The notes beneath the pieces were generated by a model. That model made no database searches, had not been told where the DNA came from, and saw only the letters and a list, made by a program, of their open reading frames with translations. This document shows, piece after piece, positions 31,083 through 41,626 of a DNA stretch of 64,000 nt; the stretch's first letter is position 1, and the number at the start of each line of letters is the position of its first letter. Source of the DNA: Adiantum capillus-veneris (lineage: Eukaryota; Streptophyta; Polypodiopsida; Polypodiales; Pteridaceae); NCBI GenBank assembly GCA_014529385.2, contig CM043955.1, positions 137,030,108-137,094,107 of the forward strand. Direction: 5' to 3'. The position numbers were made by a program, and so were the translations under genes.

Positions 31083-32241
31083 GCTAAAGATACAGAAGTC
31101 CAATGCTCCCCTAGTTTTGAGGGTCTCCCCAGCTAATCCAAGCGCTCAAAATTTTTGAAGGTAACTCCTGAACATTCTTGCTCTTCTCTTTTCTGCTCTG
31201 TGTGAGCCGGTGTGACCTTGAAGTCTTTTTTCCTTGTCGCTCCCCTCATTGGTACGTGGTGTGACTCAATTCTTAGGTGCCACCGCTTATGCCCCAAAGT
31301 AAATAAAGCTGAAAAACAAACACCCCCCCGGTCTCTATATGACACGGGCATGGGGGGAGGGGATCTATGGTGGGGGTCACTTTCGGCGTGCGGGTGGATC
31401 GTGGACCATTGATCTGGCGACCACAAAATCTCCCGAATTTACAAAAACTAAACTCAAATTTACAAAAAATGCCATATACATAAAAAAGATGCGTGGGCGA
31501 AGTGGTTAGGACACATGGGTCTGAAGGCGGAGGTCATGGGTTCAAGTCTGGTGGTGCAGCCCAAATTTACATGATTCCTCAAATTTACTTTTCGCCTCGA
31601 ATTTACAAAAACCCTCGAATTACAAAATCGCATCCAACGGCGATCGTGCTTCCATCCGTTGATCCCCTTCCAATTTGCCCGTGTAAGGTTGGGTTCAGAC
31701 GCTGCGGTGGAAACTGTATGCTCAGGGGTGTCGAAACTGCATGGCAACAAACAAACTGATTCACTGCAGGTGAAGAGTGTCTTCCTCCAGGCCCGCCTTC
31801 ACTCTAACCCCCCCCTGGAACAACCCTGGCCTCTCTCCACCACTCTCTCTTTTTCACTCTTCTTCCTCTAGCACTGTTCAAACGAAGCGGCGGTAGATCT
31901 GCAACAAGTGAATCTTCCTCCGGCCTCGTCTGAACCCAACCTAAGATAGATAGTGCTGTGAGGCCCCCCCCCCCCCCCAAAAGCATAAAGCTCAAAAGCA
32001 AAAGTAGATGCTTTTTAAACGAGTGCCAAGTGGAGAATTGAGGATCCGACGGCTGAGAAACCAGGTCCAAAAACCCTAGGCGTGGTGAGGTGGTGTGGTT
32101 CATTCATATTGGAGGTCACGATACAGAAGGGGTCCTCTTTGGATCGCACTTCCTCCTGCTTTTTCACCGGAGAGGAGCAGCTCTTGTCGCTGCGTTTGCA
32201 ATCCCGGCTTCCCGTAGATCGTCATCTCTTCGTCTGCAACC
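31083..32241 (+). promoter_or_regulatory. TCTP upstream region and 5' leader
   Basis: About 1.16 kb between Copia-C and the TCTP start. It contains a tRNA-like SINE head (31,494-31,549), several AATTTACAAAAA words (31,435-31,615), a (C)15 run at 31,964-31,978, and a GC-rich pyrimidine-containing leader just before the ATG. TATA candidates (CTCTATATGAC near 31,336; AGCATAAAGC near 31,981) are weak. The transcription start cannot be fixed from sequence. Confidence 0.5.
31494..31549 (+). repeat. tRNA-derived SINE head or tRNA-like fragment
   Basis: TGGGCGAAGTGG (31,494-31,505) fits a pol III box A, and GGTTCAAGTCT (31,539-31,549) fits box B at tRNA-like spacing. No cloverleaf with a 7-bp acceptor stem can be built, and no target duplication or tail was found, so a genuine tRNA gene is unlikely. 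Confidence 0.45.
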
Positions 32242-33605
32242 ATGCTTGTCTATCAGGATCTGCTCTCAGGTATGCTCGTCCTAAAAATCTTGCAATCCCC
32301 TGCTCAATTCTCGTCCATCCTTCGTCGCTTGTCAGCACGAGTGCTTTGATTATCGCTGCGTTGTTGCTTCCTTTGCCCGCCATGATCAAGCTACGTGTTG
32401 TGCTCTGTTCTGTGTTTCCCGACCGTCATAGTTTAGTTCTATGTAGAATTGTTTTGGATGATGAATTATTCAACATTGCGAGTCTGTGGCTTTCCTTGAC
32501 CATGCTTTGGCTAGCGGAGAGTTTGATCTGTTGGTGTTTTCCAACGCCTAATGTCCCTAGTCAATATTGCCAACGTGTGGCTTGTCTGTTATCAAGCTTT
32601 GGATAGCACTGAGTTTTGGAAGTAGGTGGATTGACTTTCAGCTTCAATATTTCTAGGTGGCAGCTGCTCGTATTGAGAAAGAGGCTTTGATTACTAGATC
32701 GTTATTTTCCACGCTCAATTGCAAGATCTCGTGGGTGGTGTCCTGGTGCATCTGAAACTGGAGATGAAAGTTTACCTTTTTTTTTCTTCATTGCAGGTGA
32801 TGAGCTCCTCTCCGACTCCTTTCCTTACAAGGAGATCCAGAATGGGATCTTGTGGGAGGTAGAGGGCAAGGTAAGTTAAGTTTCTGGTTGCTGTTGCTAC
32901 TATGTAGTGGGATCGTTGTTTTCCGTGCTTCGTATACCTGGATATAACTCTAATTCAAAGCAAATTGGCAGTGGGTTGTAAAAGGTGCTGTTGATGTAGA
33001 CATTGGTGCTAATCCCTCTGCTGAGGGGGGTGAAGATGATGAGGGTGTGAGCGACGAAGCCATCAAAGTCGTGGATATTGTTGATACCTTTAGGCTTCAA
33101 GTAAGTCTGCAACTAGCGTTTCCTTTGAGGTTAACTTATGGTTGGGGTGGTGCTTCTCTGAGGTGGATAGTATAATAATGGCTGTGTTAAGTCAATTACT
33201 GATTCAATGTTATGGGTAAACAGGAGCAACCATCCTTCGACAAAAAAACTTTCCTAGCATTTATTAAGAAGTACATCAAGAACTTGACTGAGGTGATACC
33301 CGATGATCAGAAAGACCATTTCAAGAAGAATGTTGAGGCTGCTGTGAAATGGCTTTTGGGCATGCTGAAAGACTTGCAGTTGTGAGTATATAACCTCTCA
33401 TGAAACTCTTCCACTCTCTTCGGGCCTCTTATATATGATTTTTTTCGTGGCTGCACATATTATCTAATTTTGTTCGTGTGTTGCCAGCTTTGTAGGGGAA
33501 AGTATGAAGGACGATGCTTCTATTGTGTTTGCATACTACAAGGATGGGGCAACTGATCCCACTTTCCTGTACTTTGCCCACTCTTTGAAGGAAGTCAAGT
33601 GTTAA
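32242..33605 (+). CDS. TCTP: Translationally controlled tumour protein (TCTP), five exons
   Basis: Exons 32,242-32,269, 32,797-32,870, 32,972-33,100, 33,224-33,381 and 33,488-33,605. All four introns are GT-AG (527, 101, 123 and 106 bp). The joined frame is 168 codons plus TAA, the usual plant TCTP length, and begins [10 protein letters not shown]. The TCTP signatures are present: [10 protein letters not shown] near residues 45-54 and the F-F-V-G-E-S-M block near 130-136. It ends in E-V-K-C. TCTP is a cytosolic, conserved growth-related protein that binds GTPases of the Rheb/translation-factor sphere and calcium in various systems. The complete frame and clean splice sites indicate a functional gene. 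It is the only host gene recognised in the window. Confidence 0.97.
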
Positions 33606-35929
33606 CAGGAAAGTGCTTCTGTTTTGAGCTAATGTATCTCCTACGGATTGAGTGTAATCAGATTCGGATCTGAATGTTTTGATAGTCCTGCGGGAGTTCA
33701 AGCAGCATGCCGGAATGGCTGTTGTTTTGCAGGTTTTGTTGATATGGTGTTTCGTGTCTTCTTGTGGCTTATCTGGACGCAAAAATGGCTAGTCATCTCT
33801 TCAGTCTGCATTAGGTTGAAGAGCTTGTAATGTCAATTTTAGATATTTTTGTTTTGTTTCTGTATTCAACTCTACGGAGTTATGATGTCCGTCGTCTCAA
33901 ATGCGAACACCCGGATTGATCATGGCCATTCTGAACTTTTTTTTGCTGGTACTATGAATAATGGTTTGTTGGGGACTGGTGAACAGTGGGTGAGGGTTGG
34001 ATGGTCGAACTAGGTTTGCTACTATTTGTAACTGTGCCCATCTCATAAAATCCACCTATTAAAAGCAGCAATGAGTGTACATTGATTATTGAGACATGAA
34101 CCACTGTGCACCTTGAGAAATGTCTTATCCTCCAAGTGAGCTCACTTTACTCCGACCCACTTCCATGCTACTGTGACTGCTGGTCCATGTGCATATATGT
34201 ATTTCATTCCTTGTACATAGTCGTTTCTTCTGAATCTCTTATGATTTAGTGAAGTCCTGAAGTCTCTTCCCTTGGTAGGCTGATCCAAGGCGTAACCTTC
34301 CAAAGTTGAGAGGCTCAGGTGGTCTGGCTTATATGCGTTTGTTATGAGTGACTCTTGATGCATAGGGGGCATGTTTCTGTTCTGGCTTCGGATATTGAAA
34401 CATTTTTTAGGCATATGTAGTGCTTTATAGTAACTCTAGTCTAGTCCAGCCTTAAGTGCACTACAAAGATGCCTGTCTCAAAAATAAGATAAGCTGGGGC
34501 AATACCTGAACCTGTTTTTCTAGGGTGGTGGTGAATGTGGCTTCCCTTGTTGCAGCAAGAGTTTAGTGTCTAATACGTGGTTCACTCTTGCCAGGTGAGG
34601 GGAAGCTTAGAGGTGTGGGTGGTCGATGCATTTTTTTAAAAAAATCTGGTGGGGTGTTCGGTTCTGAAATTTTGTGGTACTAATCTTTAAGCCTCATCCG
34701 AGGGAAGACAAGACCAAATCCCTTTGTTTAAAAATGATATTCAACACAATGTTGGTAAGGGGTTTGTCAACATGCTAAGCAACATGTGCACACGAGAGGT
34801 GGAGAAGAGCAACTTTGGGCCTGCAATTCTTGAACATTCATGCATCCATGTAGGATGCAAATCTAAGTCGTATTCACTGTTTAGTACAGCTACAATTTTT
34901 ATAATGCTGGTGCCAGTTAACTATGTCGATGGTTCTTTGCAGATCTATGCTAGCATGGCTATGTAGTAACACCCTAGTAAAAAGCGACTCTCTCTAAAGC
35001 AAGCTTCCCTACTGTTGGGCTTGTTTTTTAATCCATGTAGGTATCAAATTTTGAACACTTGATGCCTTAGTATTATAAAACATGTTGTACGAAAACTGCA
35101 CAACTGGGTCGATGATGACATTGATGTAACTTGATATGGAAAAATTTAAACATCAGTTTGGCAATGGCAATATAGAGTTGATGAGGGGAACGAGGACAAG
35201 AGAGAAAAAGGAGGGAGTGGGGTTTGCAAGGAAGAAGGCAAAGAAGAAAAAGAGATTTTAGGGGAGTTAACATGAGGAATCGTGGAAGGTAATGAGGGTG
35301 TGTGTGTGCTATAGTGTGTGCAAGGGGTGTTTCCATTGGCAATGAGAGCAAAAGTAAAGAGACAAGTGAGTGTAAGAATGAAGGGGAGAGAATCCAGTGC
35401 GAGTGGCGTCACAAAGCAGCGTGGAGAGGATGGCAGTCTCTCCCTTTTTTTTTGTCTCCTTTTTAATCCAAAAATCAGTTTCCAACAATTAGAGGCACTT
35501 GAGTAATGCTATTTCAATGATCACAATGTGAATTTTGGCTAGTAGGGTGTCTCAATGGAATGCCTATGAGATGAAATAGCCAAAACTTACGATGCACATG
35601 TGTTTGTCTGTGTGTATCCAAATCTCTCCACCTATCCTTGCAAATGACAACACAAATCACCAATTGGTGAGTCGATTAGTCAAAAATTACATGCATACAT
35701 GCAAGAGAAACATTCAAATTACCAAAAAGTTTTTGTAATTAGTAAAAGATTAGTACACAATTTATGAAATTAGTACCTAGACACACAATTAGAGGAAAGA
35801 TCAGTACACAATTTATGAAATTAGTACCTAGGCACACTAAATTAGAGCAAAGATGTTTGGCATGTGAATTAATCGAGAAACAATCCACATGAAGAGAGAG
35901 AAACGTTTGAAGAATGAAAATACTTAAAA
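33606..35929. other. TCTP 3' side and intergenic DNA
   Basis: The first 300 bp contain T-rich and TGTAATGTC-type sequence (33,825-33,870) suited to a plant polyadenylation region. No AATAAA is evident nearby. The rest has no supported gene. A 51-bp tandem duplication starting at (T/C)AGTACACAATTTATG lies at 35,751 and 35,802. A purine-rich stretch occupies 35,175-35,275. Small ORFs here lack any domain. Confidence 0.55.
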
Positions 35930-36805
35930 AAAACTTGGTGAATGAATTTAAGGATGTATTTCTTGATGATTTTCTAGATACTTCTCCTCCATCTCATAAG
36001 GTGGGCCATAGCATTAAGGTGCTATTGGATAAGTAGGCTTGCTTATCATTTGAGCCACTCCAAAGCAGCACAAGTGAGGTGGTAGATGGGCAAATTTATG
36101 AAGGGTTCATATGACCTAGTTCTTTGCCATGGACAAAGCTGATTTCTTATAAGGAAGAAAGATAGATCTATGTAGATGTCCTTGGATTATAGGACTCTTA
36201 ACCAACTGCTAGTTATGACTAAAGTGGCCTCTTATGGATGAGTTGTTTGACCTACTCCATGAGGCAAAATATTTTTCCAAACTGAACTTAAGATCTGGGT
36301 ATCATCAAATCAAGATACAAAACATGATGTTTCCCAAACCAGGTTTAGGTGGATAGTGTCGTGTGTCCATATAGTAGTTTTTCTAGAAAATATACTTGTG
36401 TAGTAGGTAGCACCAGGAATACTTGAGACATTTACGTCTAGTGTTTTTTCTTTAGATGCACTTTGTTTGCGAACGAAAACAAATGTGTATTCTTTTTGAA
36501 AAAATCACTATTTGGGCCATATGATATCTTCCAAGGAAACACTGATGGAGCTTGAGGATGCTCTACACTATTCTTAGGTAGCTAGTGATAAAAAATCTCA
36601 CAAAAATGAACATTTTTCTTTAAATGTTTGGAATTTATGGACAATAAGTAAAGGCAGGGAGTCCCAAATGGAAAGTTTTGAAAAACTCAAGGGGAAATAG
36701 CCTCAATGCTGGTTTTGAGAATTGATGATCCCAATGAGCCACTCATCTTGGAGATGGATGCTAGCAAAGAAGCTATTGGGACACTCTCCCACTTCGCAGG
36801 GGCCT
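35930..36805 (+). pseudogene. Gypsy RT and RNase H fragment
   Basis: Broken plus-strand sequence in several frames: a D-V-F-L-D-D lead-in near 35,950, the RT block [17 protein letters not shown] at about 36,264-36,320, and an RNase H start (D-D-P-N-E-P-L-x-L-E-M-D-A-S) near 36,725-36,765. Stops are frequent. It ends where the minus-strand ORF begins, about 36,806. Confidence 0.7.
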
Positions 36806-37989
36806 TACCTTGAGCTTGGCGGATGCGTTCATAGGAGTGCTTTTCTCTCTCAAATCTTGCCTTCTTCTGTTGAGGCTCTTCCTGATGTGCTACCACGGCT
36901 TTTCTTTTCATCTCTTCCCTTCGGACTCTTTTTTCCTCATTGTCGGAGCTTTCGCTGCTATGTATTTTTGGAGAGCTCTCGGCAGATTCTTCATTGGATT
37001 TGTAAGTTCTCTTGGTAGATCTTGTGGCTTGAGGGGATGGTCGTGCAGACACAATCCATGTGTTCTGATCTGGGGTAGGTGGTATATTATCTGCCATGCC
37101 GATAGCATGGTAGGCAATTCGTGTGAGTACTTTAGGTGCTCCTAGATACGTTATCTTATCCTCTTTCTTTGTCCCATTCAGTGTGGACAACACGTACTGT
37201 ACATGGTCAATAGGTTGCCTGGTTGTCGACTTGACAACTTGTGTAAAAGTGGTCGCAACCGCATAATTGGGTGTCGTGTACCTTGGCGGTCTCTTCGTGA
37301 GGAAGTGGAAGTGTTGATGATATAATCTTGCAGGCTCTTCCACCTGTTTTTCTGGATGAGATCGGCAAATGTAGCAGCAGCGGTTTCCTTAGTGAATGTA
37401 CCTGCCGTTTTTCTGTCTCTTGCTCTAATCGTCATCCCTTCTATTGGCAGTCTGAGAGCTTCAACCACTATTTCTTTTGTAATGACCACTTCTACCTTAT
37501 TCCCTTGCTAGTCAGAGATCTAGGTTGTTCCATCTTCCTTGATTGTGGACAAGAGCTCATAAGCTTTTTGGAAATCCACTCCACATGGCTCTTGTTCATA
37601 AAACTCTCTGAGCCCCAGCCTTCTATTGGCTTCTTCTGTTTCGGGCTTTGTTGCGACATCATATACTTCTTTTGGTCTGATGTCCTTCTTCCCTTTTGAA
37701 TCTACCTGTGAATACTGTGGTGTTGTTCTCCTCCAACTGTTCTTTCGACAGGTAGGTCGCTTTGGCTGTTTTGATTGAACTGGGGTCCAATTGGAATGGT
37801 GGTAGCTCTTGCAACTTCTCCTTTTGAGAAACCCTCTTCTTGGCCTTCTCTGCAGCTTGCATGGCTCCTGTTAAGTGAATAGAGTGACAAATTCTTCTCT
37901 GAAAAGTCCTTTAGTCTGAATTGCTGACAAATTGAATACTCAATTTTCTTCAATTCAATTTTTGAACATGCATAGATGCATAAAAACAT
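36806..37989 (-). pseudogene. Retroelement extra ORF (plant transposon-protein-like), broken
   Basis: Reading from 37,989, frames at 37,702-37,989, 37,178-37,489 and 36,806-37,343 give a single protein-like run with frame changes near 37,690 and 37,330. Recognisable features are I-T-K-E-I-V-V-E-A-L-R-L-P near 37,470, a T-R-I-A-Y-H-A-I-G-M segment near 37,100, and a Lys/Arg/Glu-rich charged tail. This resembles the extra ORF some gypsy elements carry ahead of gag, often annotated as putative plant transposon protein. The assignment is tentative. Its upstream side holds the palindrome-bearing leader at 38,035-38,636. Confidence 0.45.
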
Positions 37990-38034
37990 GTAAAGGTCAA
38001 ATTTATGAAGTCAAAACAAAAAATTGCAACAAAA

Positions 38035-38636
38035 GTAAATAATCGTGATTATTTACACAGCTGAGTAATTTTTTCAACTTTTTGCAAATTTGGCATTATA
38101 GGCTTGAAGTATACATCAATTAGATACTTTGAGTGAAATCTGGGCTCATTTGAGTGCACAAGATGAAAATGGTGCCAGATTTAGGCTTTAGGTCTCTGAA
38201 ACAGTAGATGTGAAGGAATTTGGAGATTTTGAGCTCCAAATTTGTTCAAACTTGGCTAGTGGGATGAGGACATCATGTACTTTGGTCCTATGATGGCAAA
38301 GTTGCAAATTTTCCCAATCTTTGCAAAAAAGTAAATAATCGCGATTATTAACTTTTTCATCAAAATGAACATTTTTTGGTACAACTTGGTTCTAAACATG
38401 GTATAGACCCTGTGTATGTAATATGAGATGATTTGGATAAAAAAATGTGGCTCATAACTCAGAAATTGGCTTGCAAGGGCTTCTTTGCGTTTTTTGGTAA
38501 TTTTCTAAGTTATAATTGATCATTTTGGCTCATACTTGAAATTTGGCATGTAATAGGTGTGTACAAGTGATAGGTGAGGTGATAATACAATTTTCAAGCC
38601 AAAATATTACAAAAGTAAATAATCGCGATTATTTAC
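38035..38636. repeat. Palindrome array, first cluster (3 copies)
   Basis: Copies at 38,035-38,056 (centre GT, arms perfect), 38,331-38,352 (centre GC, one arm mismatch) and 38,615-38,636 (perfect). Arms are GTAAATAATC and GATTATTTAC. Spacing is 296 and 284 bp. The sequence between copies shows no clear mutual similarity. Confidence 0.9.
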
Positions 38637-40033
38637 AGCAGTCAACATTTTCTTGCAAAACTTGGAAATTTTGACCTAAACACATTCTATACACCTAAAA
38701 CAAGTCCTAAATTGAATTTGGTAAGATTTGGTCTTGTTGGCATCACTTTGTGATTTGTCGACTCAGAAATCATCGATTTTTGTGACTACATGGCCTGTAG
38801 AGTTGGTTAGTCACTTTTGAGGCTATGGATTTGTCCGCAACATAGTCATGAAGCAACTCATCCAATTTTGGTCCATCTGGAGTCAATTTAATCTCATATG
38901 TCCAATTTGACGCTTTGTAGCCTTCGAGCCGTTTTCTGTTTTTCGAGGGTTTGGCTTGATTGATTTTATGAAACCAATCATGTACATTGTATATAGACCT
39001 CGTATGTAAGCTGGCTGTGGAGTCAGAATCCAATTCTGGCATCTGCCAAAAACCTAGCTTTTCTACTTGGGACCCCCTCGACCCTTGCCGAATGGTCAGC
39101 TGGTGATATAGAAGTGTTCTATGTATGATGTTAGGGCATGTTATAATTCATGTCTCATCTGATTTGGTTGAGCTGACAGGCCGCTATGGTCGATTTTTGG
39201 TCGTAGGTCTTTGTGCACTGCTCGGATTCTAGGGGTTTTTCCAGGGGTTTAGACTAGCTACCGGCCGTACAAAATGGATAATTAATAAGTATAGAACTTA
39301 TCTTTTATGTCTCGTGTGAGAAGGCGCTGAAAACAAGCAACTATAGACTCCAGAAAATACGCGCGAAGAGGGTCGAAAAGCTCTCCAAAGGCAACAAGTG
39401 GAATGAGGTGATTTTAGCCTACCTTGGGTATCTATACTCGGACTTCCCAAACCATTTTTCCCCAAATTCCTCTGTTAGTCCTACTAGGCTGTGAAATCTA
39501 TGTTACTAAAAAATTTTCCCAATCGGATTCCTGCAAGAATTCTACAAAAGTAGGTTTGGCCGCCTAATTTAGGCTTCCCGCTTCCATCTGTCGATTTGAT
39601 TGAAATTTTTTGTGCCTGTCCACATGTCTTTTTGATCATCAGTGTATCTTCAGTTTTTCCATCTGAGCTCCTTTGCTATTTATTATTAATTTTTTGACAT
39701 GTTTATTGAGAAATCAAAGAAAATAACAAAATGTGCTAAAAAAGCAAAGTGAAAATCCAATAATAAAAAAATCCATTGAAAAACACAAGTTTATTTTTTT
39801 GTTGGATTTCTTCATTTTTAAGTCTCAATATAAAAAAATGATAAAAAATAATCAAAATGACTATTTTTTGATGATTGTTTGATAGTATATACACTATTCA
39901 CACTCATTGGAGAGATATTATCAGTTAAATTCCCCTCTTGATGAATTATAATGGTATTATTAGGTAATTTTGTAAAAAATCACACGTTAACATCAAAATT
40001 TTTCCTCGCTCTTCAAACATTGCCCTTAATTAC
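38637..40033. other. No gene; non-coding retroelement DNA
   Basis: AT-rich with no supported ORF. CAAGAGGGGAATTTAAC near 39,920-39,940 could be a polypurine-like tract for Gypsy-T read on the minus strand, but no LTR matching 51,257-51,840 was found after it. The 3' end of Gypsy-T is therefore undefined. Confidence 0.45.
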
Positions 40034-40719
40034 TTAGTACCCTTCCACCCCTCCTAGATGGCGTACTTCGGGACGACTCTGTGCATGGGATGAACAATCG
40101 TGTCTATGCATAGCCTTGGTTGGCTCTACCATGATTTGAAGATCAATGCAGTTCAAACCAATATGCTGTGCAAGAGTTGGGTCTTGTGTAATTAACTTAA
40201 GGGTTTCTGATGTCGAGGCTTTCTGATGCTGTCTTCCAAAGAGTAAATCTTGTAGCTTGTGTGCTCTCTGCTTGATTGTACCATCAGGATGATTTAGCAC
40301 GCTGATTGACTGAGCTGTTGTTGGTATCAATAATGGTTGTTGCCGAGCTTTTACCCGCCATTGATATCTTGGTTTGCTTGGTGCAGACTGTTGTGGTTGA
40401 GTCTTTGGAGACTTAACCCTCCATTGCTTGATCGGTTTTACGGTTTGCGGAGAAGATAAGTGCTTTTTTTTTTCCAAATCCATTTCGTGTTAGGTTCCTT
40501 GCTCGGAGATGCTCGTTTTTGTGTTTTGAACCTTGGAACCGTCTTTGGTTTTTTCAATGATGTTTTGGGCACCCAGATTTGAATCGGCTTGTCCTTAAGC
40601 TGTGCTTTCGGTACCCAAATTTGCATGACTCCTTGCATGCTACTTGTAGCATTTACTTGTCGATAGGATGGAGAAGACTGATTGCTTCGTGGTTTGTTCT
40701 GTTGTAATTTCCTTTCCAT
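40034..40719 (-). pseudogene. Gypsy-T 3' region with tryptophan-motif repeats
   Basis: Frames 40,438-40,719 and 40,034-40,483 form one protein-like run with a frame change near 40,460. Short motifs recur: Q-I-W-V-P-K twice, K-W-I-W-K-K once, and Q-W-R-V-K twice, set in Pro/Gln/Lys/Ser-rich sequence. The C-terminal 70 residues are less repetitive. No known domain was recognised. It follows the second protease-like domain on the same strand. Confidence 0.5.
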
Positions 40720-40769
40720 TCCTCCTTGCTTGGTGCAATTGGAACAATGAGTTGGCCGCCTTTAGGTGA

Positions 40770-41110
40770 GAGCATGAGCTGGTTCGTATCCCAATCTAGT
40801 ACTGCCTTCTACGTCCGCATCCATGAGATTCCAAGAAGCATTGTCTCATTCATGTGTTCATCTGGTAAGCAAACAAAATGATGAGGACATGAACATCCAT
40901 GTACTATCACATTTAAGTTGAGTACTCCCAATGTTGGTGTCGGGTTCTTGTTGCATCCTTTGATAGTCGCTATTCTTGTTGTCAAAGACTGACTTGTTGC
41001 TTTCTTGTACGTGGAATGACTGACTGCATTTACTTGAGCTCATGTGTCGACCAATGCATTTGTGCTATGATTGTTGAGCTGTACTTTGATGTGAAGGTCC
41101 ATTCTATCTA
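40770..41110 (-). pseudogene. Second aspartic-protease-like domain after integrase
   Basis: The minus-strand frame contains A-L-V-D-T at about 41,043-41,057, followed by a TGA (41,040-41,042) where Gly is expected, then A-Q-V-N-A-V-S. After 60 residues comes M-L-L-G-I-S-W-M and L-D-W-D, the order of a retropepsin (D-T-G-A, then a hydrophobic-hydrophobic-G segment). It continues, with one stop, from the integrase C-terminal tail. The element already has a normal protease at 45,403-45,915, so this is an additional copy. Confidence 0.55.
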
Positions 41111-41418
41111 ACCATTCATCATCTGTTGACACTGCATCTTTCTGCAATTCCCATTGTCGGTCATCTATTTTCAGAGCGCTAATGGCAATAGGTGTTTGTT
41201 GATTCTCGAGGGTAGCTTTCCTTTTGAGTACTCGAAGCCGAGCTTCTTCTTGGGCTTCATCAATAACCTGCTGTCATTTTATTTTTCTTTGCTTAGCTGC
41301 ATGCATTCTTTCTAGCAATTCATTGGTTAGTGGTAATTTGTACTTCTTTAAAGGACACCCACTAATCCAATTAGCCATCAGTTCACCATCTAGGGTGGAC
41401 AACTTAACTTCTTCACTT
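41111..41418 (-). pseudogene. Gypsy-T integrase extreme C-terminus and charged linker
   Basis: After the 103-bp duplication the frame reads E-E-V-K-L-S-T-L-D-G-E and M-A-N-W-I-S-G-C-P-L-K-K-Y, a conserved gypsy integrase tail, then a Lys/Glu-rich helical linker (41,190-41,330) with one in-frame stop near 41,275, leading into the second protease-like domain. Confidence 0.6.
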
Positions 41419-41626
41419 GGAGATACATCCCGTTTCCCTTTTTCTTAAACTTGGGAATGTGTTGCTTAAGGGAATAGATTAAAACTAAGTCCCCTTTTTT
41501 GAAGATTTTTGTAATTAGATGGGAGATACATCCCGTTTCCCTTTTTCTTAAACTTGGGAATGTGTTGCTTAAGGGAATAGATTAAAACTAAGTCCCCTTT
41601 TTTGAAGATTTTTGTAATTAGATGGG
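41419..41626. repeat. Perfect-looking 103-bp tandem duplication in integrase
   Basis: GGAGATACATCCCGTTTCCC starts at 41,419 and again at 41,522. The two copies appear identical to the end at about 41,626. Because 103 is not a multiple of three, it shifts the integrase frame. Confidence 0.95.

Noticed and set aside
31491-31560. A functional tRNA gene
   Set aside because: Box A and box B are present, but no 7-bp acceptor stem or balanced cloverleaf can be formed, so a SINE or tRNA-like relic is the better reading.
31964-31978. (C)15 run as a regulatory element
   Set aside because: Homopolymer runs of this length are prone to sequencing and assembly error, and nothing around it supports a function.
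34142-34966. Small ORFs downstream of TCTP (90 codons minus at 34,142-34,414; 80 codons plus at 34,724-34,966)
   Set aside because: No domain, no splice context, no conserved motif, and the AT-rich surroundings make chance ORFs of this size expected.
37328-37699. A 123-codon plus-strand ORF
   Set aside because: It is the antisense of the retroelement ORF at 36,806-37,989, which has recognisable protein-like sequence.
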